Assembly: GCA_008501655.1 (NCBI GenBank)
Contig: QQUK01000279.1
Span: 1 to 5,817, forward strand
DNA: 5,817 nt
DNA from: Calditrichota bacterium
Lineage (GTDB): Bacteria; Zixibacteria; MSB-5A5; GN15; FEB-12
Reading direction: 5' to 3'
Below, piece after piece: positions 1 to 5,817 of this stretch. The notes under the pieces are model-generated. The model saw only the letters and a program-made list of their open reading frames with translations, had not been told where the DNA came from and searched no databases. Position 1 is the stretch's first letter. The number at the start of each line of letters is the position of its first letter. The position numbers and the translations under genes are program-made.

Positions 1-1479
1 AAACACTTGTGTAGAATCAAATGTCAAACTATCGACGATGAAAATATATTTGCCGTAATCACCATCTAAATCAGTATCAACTCCGGGATTATCATAAATT
101 CGTTTTGCCCATCTGACATTATTGATTAAATCTTCAAAATCCAATTGATCCATAAAAGGTTTTGGATTTAATGGATTAAAGATATCTCTATATGCGGAAG
201 GTACTGTGTGAAAATATTGCCCTACTGATAAAACTAACGTAACATGTTTTCTATCTTGTTGCTCTAAATCAAATGGTCCCCAGGAAAGCAGATAATTCAC
301 ATGGTGTCCATCTGATATTGCATCTGCTGATTCTGTTGGTTCAATCCATCCCCGATTAGAATAATCTACAGATGCTTCATACCCTGAGTAATCAACTTCC
401 GGATGAGCCATCAAATAGTATTTATTTTTATCACCTTTTGGGGTTCCATAAACTCCATTAAATTTTCGTACAGCTCCAGTCATGGGATCTTTTTTTCTTG
501 GTCCCCAATCCTCAATACCAATTGTAGTCCACCAGTTAAAATTGTAAACATCTGCTTCTTCCGGTACATATAGCGGTGCTATTCCAAGGCAATTTACCGT
601 AGATGCCCTGTGCCATACACCTCCATATGGGTCCCCATCAACATCACATGTCCATGCAAGATTAATTTGTTCATTTCCCAACTCTTCATATTCATACGGG
701 TAAGATTCCAAGAATCCTTCGAGGTCATCAAGTTTCGGAGCAGGAACTTCACCCGTATGATGCATTGCTCCTTCATGATAGAGTCCGATATAAGCATCAT
801 AAATCGGAAATTTACCGACATTTTCAATTTCATAATCAACAATTAAAAAATCTTCTGCATATTTATATGACCAGGAATAACTTGTTTGAGTAACTTTTAT
901 CCCTAATGGTTTATGCATTCTTCCATCATAAGGATGAAAATCCTGAAACCAGTACAAACTAGAGTTTGTATCTACAAATGTTGTTTGAAACGTATTTTGA
1001 GAAAGCTGAAAATCTGAAGCATTCAGAAAAAAACGACGTGGTGAAAGATCTATATAGTTATCTTCAAAATAATTATCTGGTAGAAATTCAAAACTGTATA
1101 CGCCGTTCGGATAATCATAATCGATACCGGTAGAAACCAATGTGTCCCTGTTTACAACGCCACCAACCCAGAGTGAAGAAACTATGCCATGTCTGAATCG
1201 ACCGTTTCGAGGAAAGTAATATTTTGGTGCCTGCTGATAAGGGTTTATATCGTTAGGTGCATTAAACACATTTCCGATTACCCCGTAATTAAAAACGGTA
1301 TTTTGAAAATTACCGTTCTGATGAACTTTATAACTGAAAATAAAATGTTGTGCTGAGGATTTTTCACTAAGAATCTGTTTGGAAGGTGAACTTTGAAGAA
1401 TCTCAGCTAATGAAATATTTTCTGCATTTGTTGTAGTAGACCAAAGTAAGATAAAGCAGATATAAATGAATTTATTCAT
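1..1479 (-). CDS. Large secreted protein of unknown function, C-terminus cut by the window edge
   Basis: An open frame of 493 codons starts at ATG 1479-1477 and runs off the left edge without a stop. A strong ribosome binding site (AAAGGGAG) ends two bases before the ATG. The N-terminus is a typical Sec signal peptide: Lys3, a hydrophobic core at about 4-13, and a probable cut after Ala19 (TTTNA|EN). The mature part is rich in aromatic residues, Asn and Asp. It contains SYSWSYKYAEDF at 200-211 followed by YEIENVG at 216-222, LLSWGPFDL at 397-405, and IYDNPGVDTDLDGDYG at 461-476. The last has the DxDxDG spacing of calcium-binding loops such as thrombospondin type 3 or dockerin. I recall similar motifs from long exported proteins of uncultured FCB bacteria with no assigned role, but I cannot name a family. 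The left edge hides any C-terminal sorting domain. It lies downstream of the CoA-transferase on the same strand, with a gap large enough for its own promoter. Confidence is high that it is a gene and that it is exported, low on function. Confidence 0.88.
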   Translation of the reverse strand, partial: MNKFIYICFILLWSTTTNAENISLAEILQSSPSKQILSEKSSAQHFIFSYKVHQNGNFQNTVFNYGVIGNVFNAPNDINPYQQAPKYYFPRNGRFRHGIVSSLWVGGVVNRDTLVSTGIDYDYPNGVYSFEFLPDNYFEDNYIDLSPRRFFLNASDFQLSQNTFQTTFVDTNSSLYWFQDFHPYDGRMHKPLGIKVTQTSYSWSYKYAEDFLIVDYEIENVGKFPIYDAYIGLYHEGAMHHTGEVPAPKLDDLEGFLESYPYEYEELGNEQINLAWTCDVDGDPYGGVWHRASTVNCLGIAPLYVPEEADVYNFNWWTTIGIEDWGPRKKDPMTGAVRKFNGVYGTPKGDKNKYYLMAHPEVDYSGYEASVDYSNRGWIEPTESADAISDGHHVNYLLSWGPFDLEQQDRKHVTLVLSVGQYFHTVPSAYRDIFNPLNPKPFMDQLDFEDLINNVRWAKRIYDNPGVDTDLDGDYGKYIFIVDSLTFDSTQVF

Positions 1480-1577
1480 TCTCCCTTTACTCTTTCATAT
1501 ATTTAAATATATAAAAAAGGTGATGCTGGAAATAGAGTTATTCTCAATATCAATTATATTCGCAAATTATACGATGT
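1480..1577. other. 98-bp AT-rich intergenic region between two minus-strand genes
   Basis: This gap follows the stop of the CoA-transferase and precedes the start of the secreted protein. Read on the minus strand it holds a T6 run (1518-1513), a perfect AT palindrome (1497-1512) and the ribosome binding site CTCCCTTT (1481-1488, plus-strand sense). I see no GC-rich hairpin before the T-run, so a terminator is not supported. Whether the downstream gene is co-transcribed or has its own promoter cannot be decided from sequence alone. Confidence 0.6.
1497..1512. repeat. Perfect 16-bp AT palindrome upstream of the secreted-protein gene
   Basis: ATATATTTAAATATAT is identical to its own reverse complement. 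It starts 18 bases upstream of the ATG at 1479, just beyond the ribosome binding site. On the minus strand it offers several -10-like hexamers (TATATT, TAAATA), so it could be part of a promoter or an operator for the secreted-protein gene. Palindromes of only A and T also arise easily by chance in AT-rich DNA, so function is uncertain. Confidence 0.45.
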
Positions 1578-2963
1578 TTAATTTGCGATCGCTTTTTCAT
1601 ACGGGATAAAACCTGGAATACCTTTCATTATTGCCTTATCAGGATTATGAAATGCGGGATCATCATGAATCATTTTAAGCAATTCCTCACGATTTTCCTC
1701 ACCGGCAAGATGAGCTATGCCTACAGCACGTTCACCTAAACTCAGTCGTCTGGGATCAAAAGCACCATTTTCAGTAACAATTATAACTTGATCAGCCGGA
1801 ATTGCTGTTGTTGTAATACCGGCAGGGCTTTTATCAACTATTTTAAGGACACCTTTTGAAGTTACTGATTTTAGAGCTATAATAGCAATGCCCCCTTCTG
1901 AATATTGTGTCCCTCTGATAAAATCGGTCTGCCCCCCAACTCCGCTATATATTTTTCTGGCATCAAGTGAATCTGCCCAAATATTTCCATGAAGATCAAT
2001 TCCGATTGCTGAATTAATTGACACCATTCTCGGCTGTTGAGCAATAGTAAATACAGAATTTGTATAATCACAGGGACGACTCTGTACCGAACTGTTATAA
2101 TGAAGCCAGTCATATGCTTCCTGATTTTCAGCTAAAAATATTGACGAGACTGAAAAATCGGTAGCACCTTTCCATTTATTTGACACAGCCCCTTGTTCAA
2201 TCAATCTTCGCATTGCACCGGCAAACAACTCTGTATGAATGCCTAAATCTTTATAACCCCGTTTAATAATAGCATTCGAAACAGCCTCAGGAACTTCACC
2301 TATTCCATACTGCAGCGTAGATCCCGGTTTATCTTTACTTCCATCTTGTATATACAATGATGCGATGATTTCACCGATTTTCTGTGCTGTTTCATCCGGT
2401 TCTTTTACAGGACTGACAGGAAGATCATAATCCGTGGGGACTATATAGTCAATAATATCACCGGGAATTGTTGTTCCGAGCACAAAAGGCATTTTAGCAT
2501 TTTTTTCAGCTATTACAAGTCCACCTTTTCTTTTGGCTGATCGAATAGCTGCAAAAACACCTTCAACAGTTGTCCCGAGACTATAATTTCCGCCATTGTC
2601 AGGACCGGCAACTGTCAAAAACACAATATCAAATCCTTCACTCTGTTCAGCATATTTGGGTATTTCTGATAAATGCATTGGATGATATTTCGCATATCCT
2701 CTGTTTACAGCTTCTCTTGTTAGCGAACTGTTAAAGATTATTCTATGTGTCAATTCCATGCATCTCTCTTTGGTGAACAGAGATGAAATTTTATCTCCTA
2801 GCAACAGGACAGAATAAAGAGCAATGTGTTGGATCGAATGGTCTTCTCCTAGTTGCTTTAATATTATTTGCGGAGTTGCAGCATTACCGGCTGTATAAAT
2901 AACTGACCCCGGTTTAATTATCTTATTATTAATAACCTCTGAAACATTATATATAGTTTTCAT
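1578..2963 (-). CDS. Acetyl-CoA hydrolase/transferase family protein (acyl-CoA:acetate or 4-hydroxybutyrate CoA-transferase type)
   Basis: This complete 461-residue cytoplasmic protein should move coenzyme A between an acyl-CoA and a free acid such as acetate, through a covalent glutamyl-CoA intermediate. Residues 17-38 match the family N-terminus (PGSVIYTAGNAATPQIILKQ). LQYGIGEVPEAV (217-228) precedes GIHTELF (241-247), in which Glu245 is the expected catalytic glutamate (Glu238 in Clostridium aminobutyricum 4-hydroxybutyrate CoA-transferase). GVGGQTDFIRG (341-351) is the glycine-rich CoA/oxyanion motif. The C-terminal signature VTENGAFDPRRLSLGERA (396-413) takes the place of the commoner VTEYGVADLRG. 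The length fits the family (about 430-460). ATG 2963-2961 is preceded by AAGGA seven bases upstream, and the frame ends in TAA at 1580-1578. No signal peptide is visible. The substrate (butyryl-, propionyl-, succinyl- or 4-hydroxybutyryl-CoA) cannot be told from sequence, and a hydrolase role is possible. The likely context is fermentation of amino acids or organic acids with acetyl-CoA/acetate exchange. Confidence 0.95.
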   Translation of the reverse strand: MKTIYNVSEVINNKIIKPGSVIYTAGNAATPQIILKQLGEDHSIQHIALYSVLLLGDKISSLFTKERCMELTHRIIFNSSLTREAVNRGYAKYHPMHLSEIPKYAEQSEGFDIVFLTVAGPDNGGNYSLGTTVEGVFAAIRSAKRKGGLVIAEKNAKMPFVLGTTIPGDIIDYIVPTDYDLPVSPVKEPDETAQKIGEIIASLYIQDGSKDKPGSTLQYGIGEVPEAVSNAIIKRGYKDLGIHTELFAGAMRRLIEQGAVSNKWKGATDFSVSSIFLAENQEAYDWLHYNSSVQSRPCDYTNSVFTIAQQPRMVSINSAIGIDLHGNIWADSLDARKIYSGVGGQTDFIRGTQYSEGGIAIIALKSVTSKGVLKIVDKSPAGITTTAIPADQVIIVTENGAFDPRRLSLGERAVGIAHLAGEENREELLKMIHDDPAFHNPDKAIMKGIPGFIPYEKAIAN

Positions 2964-2986
2964 AAATTCATCCTTTGTTTTTGCCT

Positions 2987-3014
2987 AATCTATACAGTTC
3001 CTATAAATTATCAA
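2987..3014 (-). promoter_or_regulatory. Candidate promoter of the CoA-transferase gene
   Basis: On the minus strand, TTGATA (3014-3009) is followed after 16 bases by TAGATT (2992-2987), a plausible sigma70-type pair. Transcription would start near 2980 and give a leader of about 16 bases that still contains the AAGGA ribosome binding site. A shifted -10, TATAGA (2994-2989), gives a 14-base spacer, which is too short. The surrounding DNA is so AT-rich that other pairings are possible. Confidence 0.35.
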
Positions 3015-3034
3015 GTTTTATATAAATCTATACA
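2987..3034. repeat. Ten-base direct repeat AATCTATACA, two copies 38 bp apart
   Basis: AATCTATACA occurs exactly at 2987-2996 and at 3025-3034. Read on the minus strand, each copy is TGTATAGATT, which resembles an extended -10 element. The copy nearer the CoA-transferase overlaps its candidate -10. The two copies could be tandem promoters, or paired operator half-sites about 3.6 helical turns apart. The exact match is seen; the function is inferred. Confidence 0.5.
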
Positions 3035-3071
3035 AATTAAGAGATAATTAGACATATATACCTATTTTTAA

Positions 3072-3099
3072 TTGACAAATATGGATTCTTTGGTATTTT
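3072..3099 (+). promoter_or_regulatory. Sigma70-type promoter of the C25 protease gene, extended -10
   Basis: A consensus -35 TTGACA (3072-3077) is followed after 16 bases by -10 TATTTT (3094-3099). A TG at 3091-3092, one base before the -10, makes it an extended -10 element. Transcription should start near 3105, giving an untranslated leader of about 75 bases. I see no convincing hairpin or riboswitch in that leader. The classical TTGACA box is unlike the TTTG / TAnnTTTG promoters of Bacteroidota. Confidence 0.6.
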
Positions 3100-3165
3100 C
3101 TAGATATAAGAGTAACATAATTACGTACAAACGCTTAAGGACGGTCAAAATAATAATAAATCGAT

Positions 3166-3171
3166 AAAGGA
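3166..3171 (+). promoter_or_regulatory. Ribosome binding site that fixes the protease start
   Basis: AAAGGA ends eight bases before the ATG at 3180. A second in-frame ATG at 3186 (Met3) would lie fourteen bases away, too far for this site. The upstream ATG is therefore preferred, and it also supplies a complete signal peptide. Confidence 0.7.
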
Positions 3172-3179
3172 ATAATACT

Positions 3180-5817
3180 ATGTGGATGAGAATTGTATTC
3201 TCTTGTGCTCTCACATTGCTTAGTTTTGCTTCCCTATCCGCAGAACAGGTAATTCTCAACAACTCAGAGAATGAACTCGATATCACTCTGTTGAGTTCTT
3301 CAGATTCAAAAACAGTTATTGATTATCAGGTTAATGCTTTTAATCTTGAAGCTATCAAGATTAACAACGAAACTTTTTACCAAATCAATTCTAATGAAGA
3401 AGGTCTTATTTTGGAAGAAGGTGTTCCTGCACTTCCCCATGTCAACAGATCAATCATTATTCCAGATTCGGATAAAATGAATGTTCGTATTCTAGCATCT
3501 GAATATATAGATTATCCGGAAACACAGATCGTTCCATCTAAAGGAAATCTCCTTCGTACAGTTAACCCCGATGATGTTCCATATACTTTTGGAAAGGTAT
3601 ATAATACAGATGATTTTTACCCTGAAAATCTCGCAACTTTGACAAAACCTTACATCCTGAGAGATTATCGAGGAATTGTCGTTGAACTTTTCCCTTTTCA
3701 GTACAATCATGTTACCAGAACATTGCGAGTTTATACTAACGTAACTGTTGAAGTGTACTCTGAGGGTCAGGATGATTATAATGTGTTAACTCCGAGAGAA
3801 TATTCTGATACATATGTTCCGGCATTTGAAAATCTTTACTCACATCGTTTTTTAAATTATGTCACTGATGATAAATATACACCGGTCGAAGAGTTTGGCG
3901 ATATGTTGATTATCACTTATGACGGTTTTAATACTGCTATGCAGCCGCTGGTTGATTGGAAACTACAAAAAGGTATAAAAACCACAATGGTAGATATATC
4001 ATCAATTGGAAACAACAGTACTTTGATTAAAAATTTCATTCAAAATTTTTATGACTCTACGAACCTTGCCTGGATATTACTTGTAGGTGATGCTGCACAG
4101 ATTGCCACACCGACAGCTTCTGGCGGTTCCTCTGATCCGAGTTATTGTAAACTTGCCGGTTCAGATGATTATCCGGATGCTTTTATTGGTAGATTTTCAG
4201 CAGAAAACATTACTGATGTACAAACTCAGGTAACTCGTACTCTGCAATATGAAATGAATCCCCAGGGTTTTGACTGGTACTCCAAAGGTATTGGTATCGG
4301 CTCTGATGAAGGTGCCGGAATAGGGCATTATGGCGAAGCTGATTATGTTCATATGGGATATATCAGAGACGATCTCCTTGCTTACAACTTTACCGAAGTT
4401 GATGAAGTATACGACCCTGGTGCATCTGCAGGTGCTGTCAGTGCCGGTGTAAATGATGGTCGTTCATTTATCAATTATTGTGGGCATGGTTCTGTAACTG
4501 CATGGTCAACAAGTGGCTTTAGTAGTGCTAATGTAAATACATTAACAAATGCTGACATGTATCCATTCATTGTGTCAGTTGCCTGTGTAAATGGTGATTT
4601 TGACGGAACAACCTGCTTTGGTGAAGCATGGTTACGTGCCACCGACGGTTCCGGAAATCCTACAGGAGCGATCGCTGCATATATGTCATCTATCAACCAG
4701 TCATGGACTCCACCTATGGATGCACAGGATGAAATCACCGATTTACTTATTGCTGAATCAAAATTTACTCTCGGTGGACTTGCATTCAACGGTTCCTGTA
4801 AAACGATTGATGTAAATGGATCTGGTGGTATAGAAATTTATGATACATGGCATATCTTCGGTGACCCGTCGGTATTACTTAGAACAGACAATCCGTCAAC
4901 ACTAACAGTAAATCATGACCCGATAGTTTTATTTACAGCAACATCTTTTGATATTGATATTCCTGGTGTTGAAGGTGCCTTATGCGCAGTATCTTACAAC
5001 GGTAGTCTTTTGGGCTCTGCTTATACAAATGCATCCGGTTTCACTTCAATTTCTTTTAATGAAGCACTCCCTATTGGTGAACAGGTTACATTAACAATAA
5101 CTAGTTACAATACGGTACCCTACATTAGTACAATTCAGGTAATAACACCTTCAGGACCGTATGTGGTTCTTGACAATGTAGTCATAGAAGATGCGGTTGG
5201 TGGTAACGGCAACGGTCTTGCCGAGCTTGGCGAAACAATCTCCCTCTCCATGACCCTCATCAATGTCGGTCCCGATACAGCTTACGATGTCAATGCTTCT
5301 ATAGCTTCAACCGATTTTAATATTGCTTTAGTTGATGACACCGAAGCGTTCGGACAGATCGCTCCTGACAACGGAAGCGGAACTGTCACCAATGCCTTTG
5401 AGTTTGATATTTCATTGGATGTTCCCGATAATCATTCGGTCACATTCGACTTAACCGTTACCGGTACAGCACGGGATACATGGGAAGGTTCTTTCACTAT
5501 CCCGATTCATGCACCGGACCTTGCATATACCTCACTTTTTGTAGATGATGCCGCAGGCAACAACAACGGTATCTTAGACCCGGGTGAAACAGCTAATGTT
5601 ATCCTGACCTTGACCAACAACGGTTCGATGATAACACCCAACGTCACCGGAACAATCTCAACCACCGACGGCAATGTCTTTTTAGACGATTCATACGGTG
5701 ATTTTGGTACGATCGATTCCTCCGGTGCGACATCAGCCAACAGCGTTGATTACTTCACCGTCACAGCCGATGCTGACTGTCCTTTAGGTTATGCCGTTGC
5801 CTGTGACCTTGCTGTAG
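3180..5817 (+). CDS. Secreted gingipain-type cysteine protease (peptidase family C25), C-terminus cut by the window edge
   Basis: An open frame of 879 codons begins at ATG 3180 and runs off the right edge. A signal peptide (Met1 to about Ala21, LSA|EQ) precedes a C25-type propeptide (about 22-232) with GVPALPHVNRSIIIP. The mature domain probably starts at YTPVEE (233-238), the same N-terminus as mature RgpB. The caspase-like catalytic domain (about 233-569) shows GSDDYPDAFIGRF (327-339), GEAD (385-388), YDPG (411-414), NYCGHGSVTAW (432-442), SVACVNGDF (466-474), INQSW (505-509) and DTWHIFGDPSVLLRT (555-569). The predicted triad is C469, H436 and E377, and D388 sits at the RgpB Asp163 position that gives Arg specificity. 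Next comes an immunoglobulin-like domain (about 570-660) that aligns with the gingipain IgSF domain, then two CARDB-like repeats (about 662-777 and 778 onward). The protein should cleave after basic residues outside the cell or on its surface. In gingipains a C-terminal type IX secretion signal follows; any such signal lies beyond the edge. The oddities are Lys232 at the presumed activation site, Cys434 beside the catalytic His, and a GC rise after about base 5160. Confidence 0.95.
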   Translation, partial: MWMRIVFSCALTLLSFASLSAEQVILNNSENELDITLLSSSDSKTVIDYQVNAFNLEAIKINNETFYQINSNEEGLILEEGVPALPHVNRSIIIPDSDKMNVRILASEYIDYPETQIVPSKGNLLRTVNPDDVPYTFGKVYNTDDFYPENLATLTKPYILRDYRGIVVELFPFQYNHVTRTLRVYTNVTVEVYSEGQDDYNVLTPREYSDTYVPAFENLYSHRFLNYVTDDKYTPVEEFGDMLIITYDGFNTAMQPLVDWKLQKGIKTTMVDISSIGNNSTLIKNFIQNFYDSTNLAWILLVGDAAQIATPTASGGSSDPSYCKLAGSDDYPDAFIGRFSAENITDVQTQVTRTLQYEMNPQGFDWYSKGIGIGSDEGAGIGHYGEADYVHMGYIRDDLLAYNFTEVDEVYDPGASAGAVSAGVNDGRSFINYCGHGSVTAWSTSGFSSANVNTLTNADMYPFIVSVACVNGDFDGTTCFGEAWLRATDGSGNPTGAIAAYMSSINQSWTPPMDAQDEITDLLIAESKFTLGGLAFNGSCKTIDVNGSGGIEIYDTWHIFGDPSVLLRTDNPSTLTVNHDPIVLFTATSFDIDIPGVEGALCAVSYNGSLLGSAYTNASGFTSISFNEALPIGEQVTLTITSYNTVPYISTIQVITPSGPYVVLDNVVIEDAVGGNGNGLAELGETISLSMTLINVGPDTAYDVNASIASTDFNIALVDDTEAFGQIAPDNGSGTVTNAFEFDISLDVPDNHSVTFDLTVTGTARDTWEGSFTIPIHAPDLAYTSLFVDDAAGNNNGILDPGETANVILTLTNNGSMITPNVTGTISTTDGNVFLDDSYGDFGTIDSSGATSANSVDYFTVTADADCPLGYAVACDLAV
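5163..5817 (+). repeat. Tandem CARDB-like beta-sandwich repeats inside the C25 protease
   Basis: Two related modules follow the Ig-like domain. The first (residue 662 onward) has IEDAVGGNGNGLAELGE and then SLSMTLINVG. The second (residue 778 onward) has VDDAAGNNNGILDPGE and then VILTLTNNG. The shared pattern is an acidic pair, a Gly/Asn loop ending NG, four residues, GE, then a beta-strand ending N-x-G. This is the usual start of CARDB-like adhesion or spacer domains in exported FCB proteins, and the Asn/Asp/Gly loop may bind calcium. The second copy is cut by the window edge at residue 879. The DNA copies have diverged well below the protein-level pattern, so this is an old duplication and not a recent tandem repeat. 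Confidence 0.7.

Noticed and set aside
594..846. Short open frames on both strands (594-842 minus, 610-846 plus)
   Set aside because: Both lie wholly inside the secreted-protein gene, whose frame continues unbroken with sensible residue content. They are shadows without a ribosome binding site or recognisable protein.
1513..1577. Terminator after the CoA-transferase (T6 on the minus strand at 1518-1513)
   Set aside because: The only stems I find before the T-run are short or interrupted (for example GAG-AATAA-CTC), too weak to call an intrinsic terminator.
3180..3242. Lipoprotein signal in the protease, because of Cys9
   Set aside because: Cys9 lies inside the hydrophobic core and is not at the end of a lipobox. 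LSA|EQ is a normal signal peptidase I site.
3068..3286. 72-codon minus-strand frame across the protease promoter and start
   Set aside because: It overlaps the well-supported promoter, ribosome binding site and signal peptide of the protease, and its translation has no recognisable features.
1585..4675. Two copies of GCGATCGC (1585-1592 and 4668-4675), resembling the cyanobacterial HIP1 repeat
   Set aside because: Both lie in coding sequence as Ala-Ile-Ala type codons, there are only two, and nothing else suggests a cyanobacterium.
4475..4815. Overlapping frames (4475-4789 minus, 4591-4815 plus) within the catalytic domain
   Set aside because: The plus frame 3180-5817 encodes the conserved gingipain core here, so the others are shadows.
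5507..5740. 77-codon minus-strand frame in the CARDB-like repeats
   Set aside because: It is antisense to the second repeat. The higher GC of the region lengthens chance open frames, and no start signal is visible.

Overview
The window holds three protein genes and two short intergenic regions. It shows no RNA gene, insertion sequence or CRISPR array. On the minus strand lie an acyl-CoA:acetate CoA-transferase (2963 to 1578) and, 98 bases downstream, the first 493 codons of a large secreted protein of unrecognised function (1479 running off the left edge). On the plus strand, divergent from the CoA-transferase across 216 bases, is a secreted gingipain-type cysteine protease (family C25), of which 879 codons are visible before the right edge cuts it.

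The DNA is AT-rich (roughly mid-30s % GC in most hand-counted stretches). A gingipain-like protease with tandem CARDB-like beta-sandwich repeats, next to a large exported protein with Asp-rich loops, points to the Fibrobacteres-Chlorobi-Bacteroidetes (FCB) superphylum. An uncultured fermentative lineage such as Cloacimonadota, Marinimicrobia or Calditrichota is my best guess. A true Bacteroidota is less likely, because the protease gene has a classical TTGACA-type promoter rather than the TTTG / TAnnTTTG type. This placement is inference.

The protease is the most informative gene. Compared with RgpB of Porphyromonas gingivalis (recalled from memory), the catalytic core matches without gaps from the acidic catalytic residue through the S1 aspartate and His to the Cys: E377, D388, H436 and C469 for RgpB E152, D163, H211 and C244. 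It even keeps the mature N-terminal motif YTPVEE, but with Lys rather than Arg before the cut. From about base 5160, where the CARDB-like repeats begin, GC content rises to about 48% (hand count), which suggests that the repeat module has a different history from the protease body.

A possible link between the genes is amino-acid fermentation: an exported protease supplies peptides and the CoA-transferase acts on the resulting acyl-CoAs. They are not in one operon, so this is only a guess. I see no clearly new multi-gene system.
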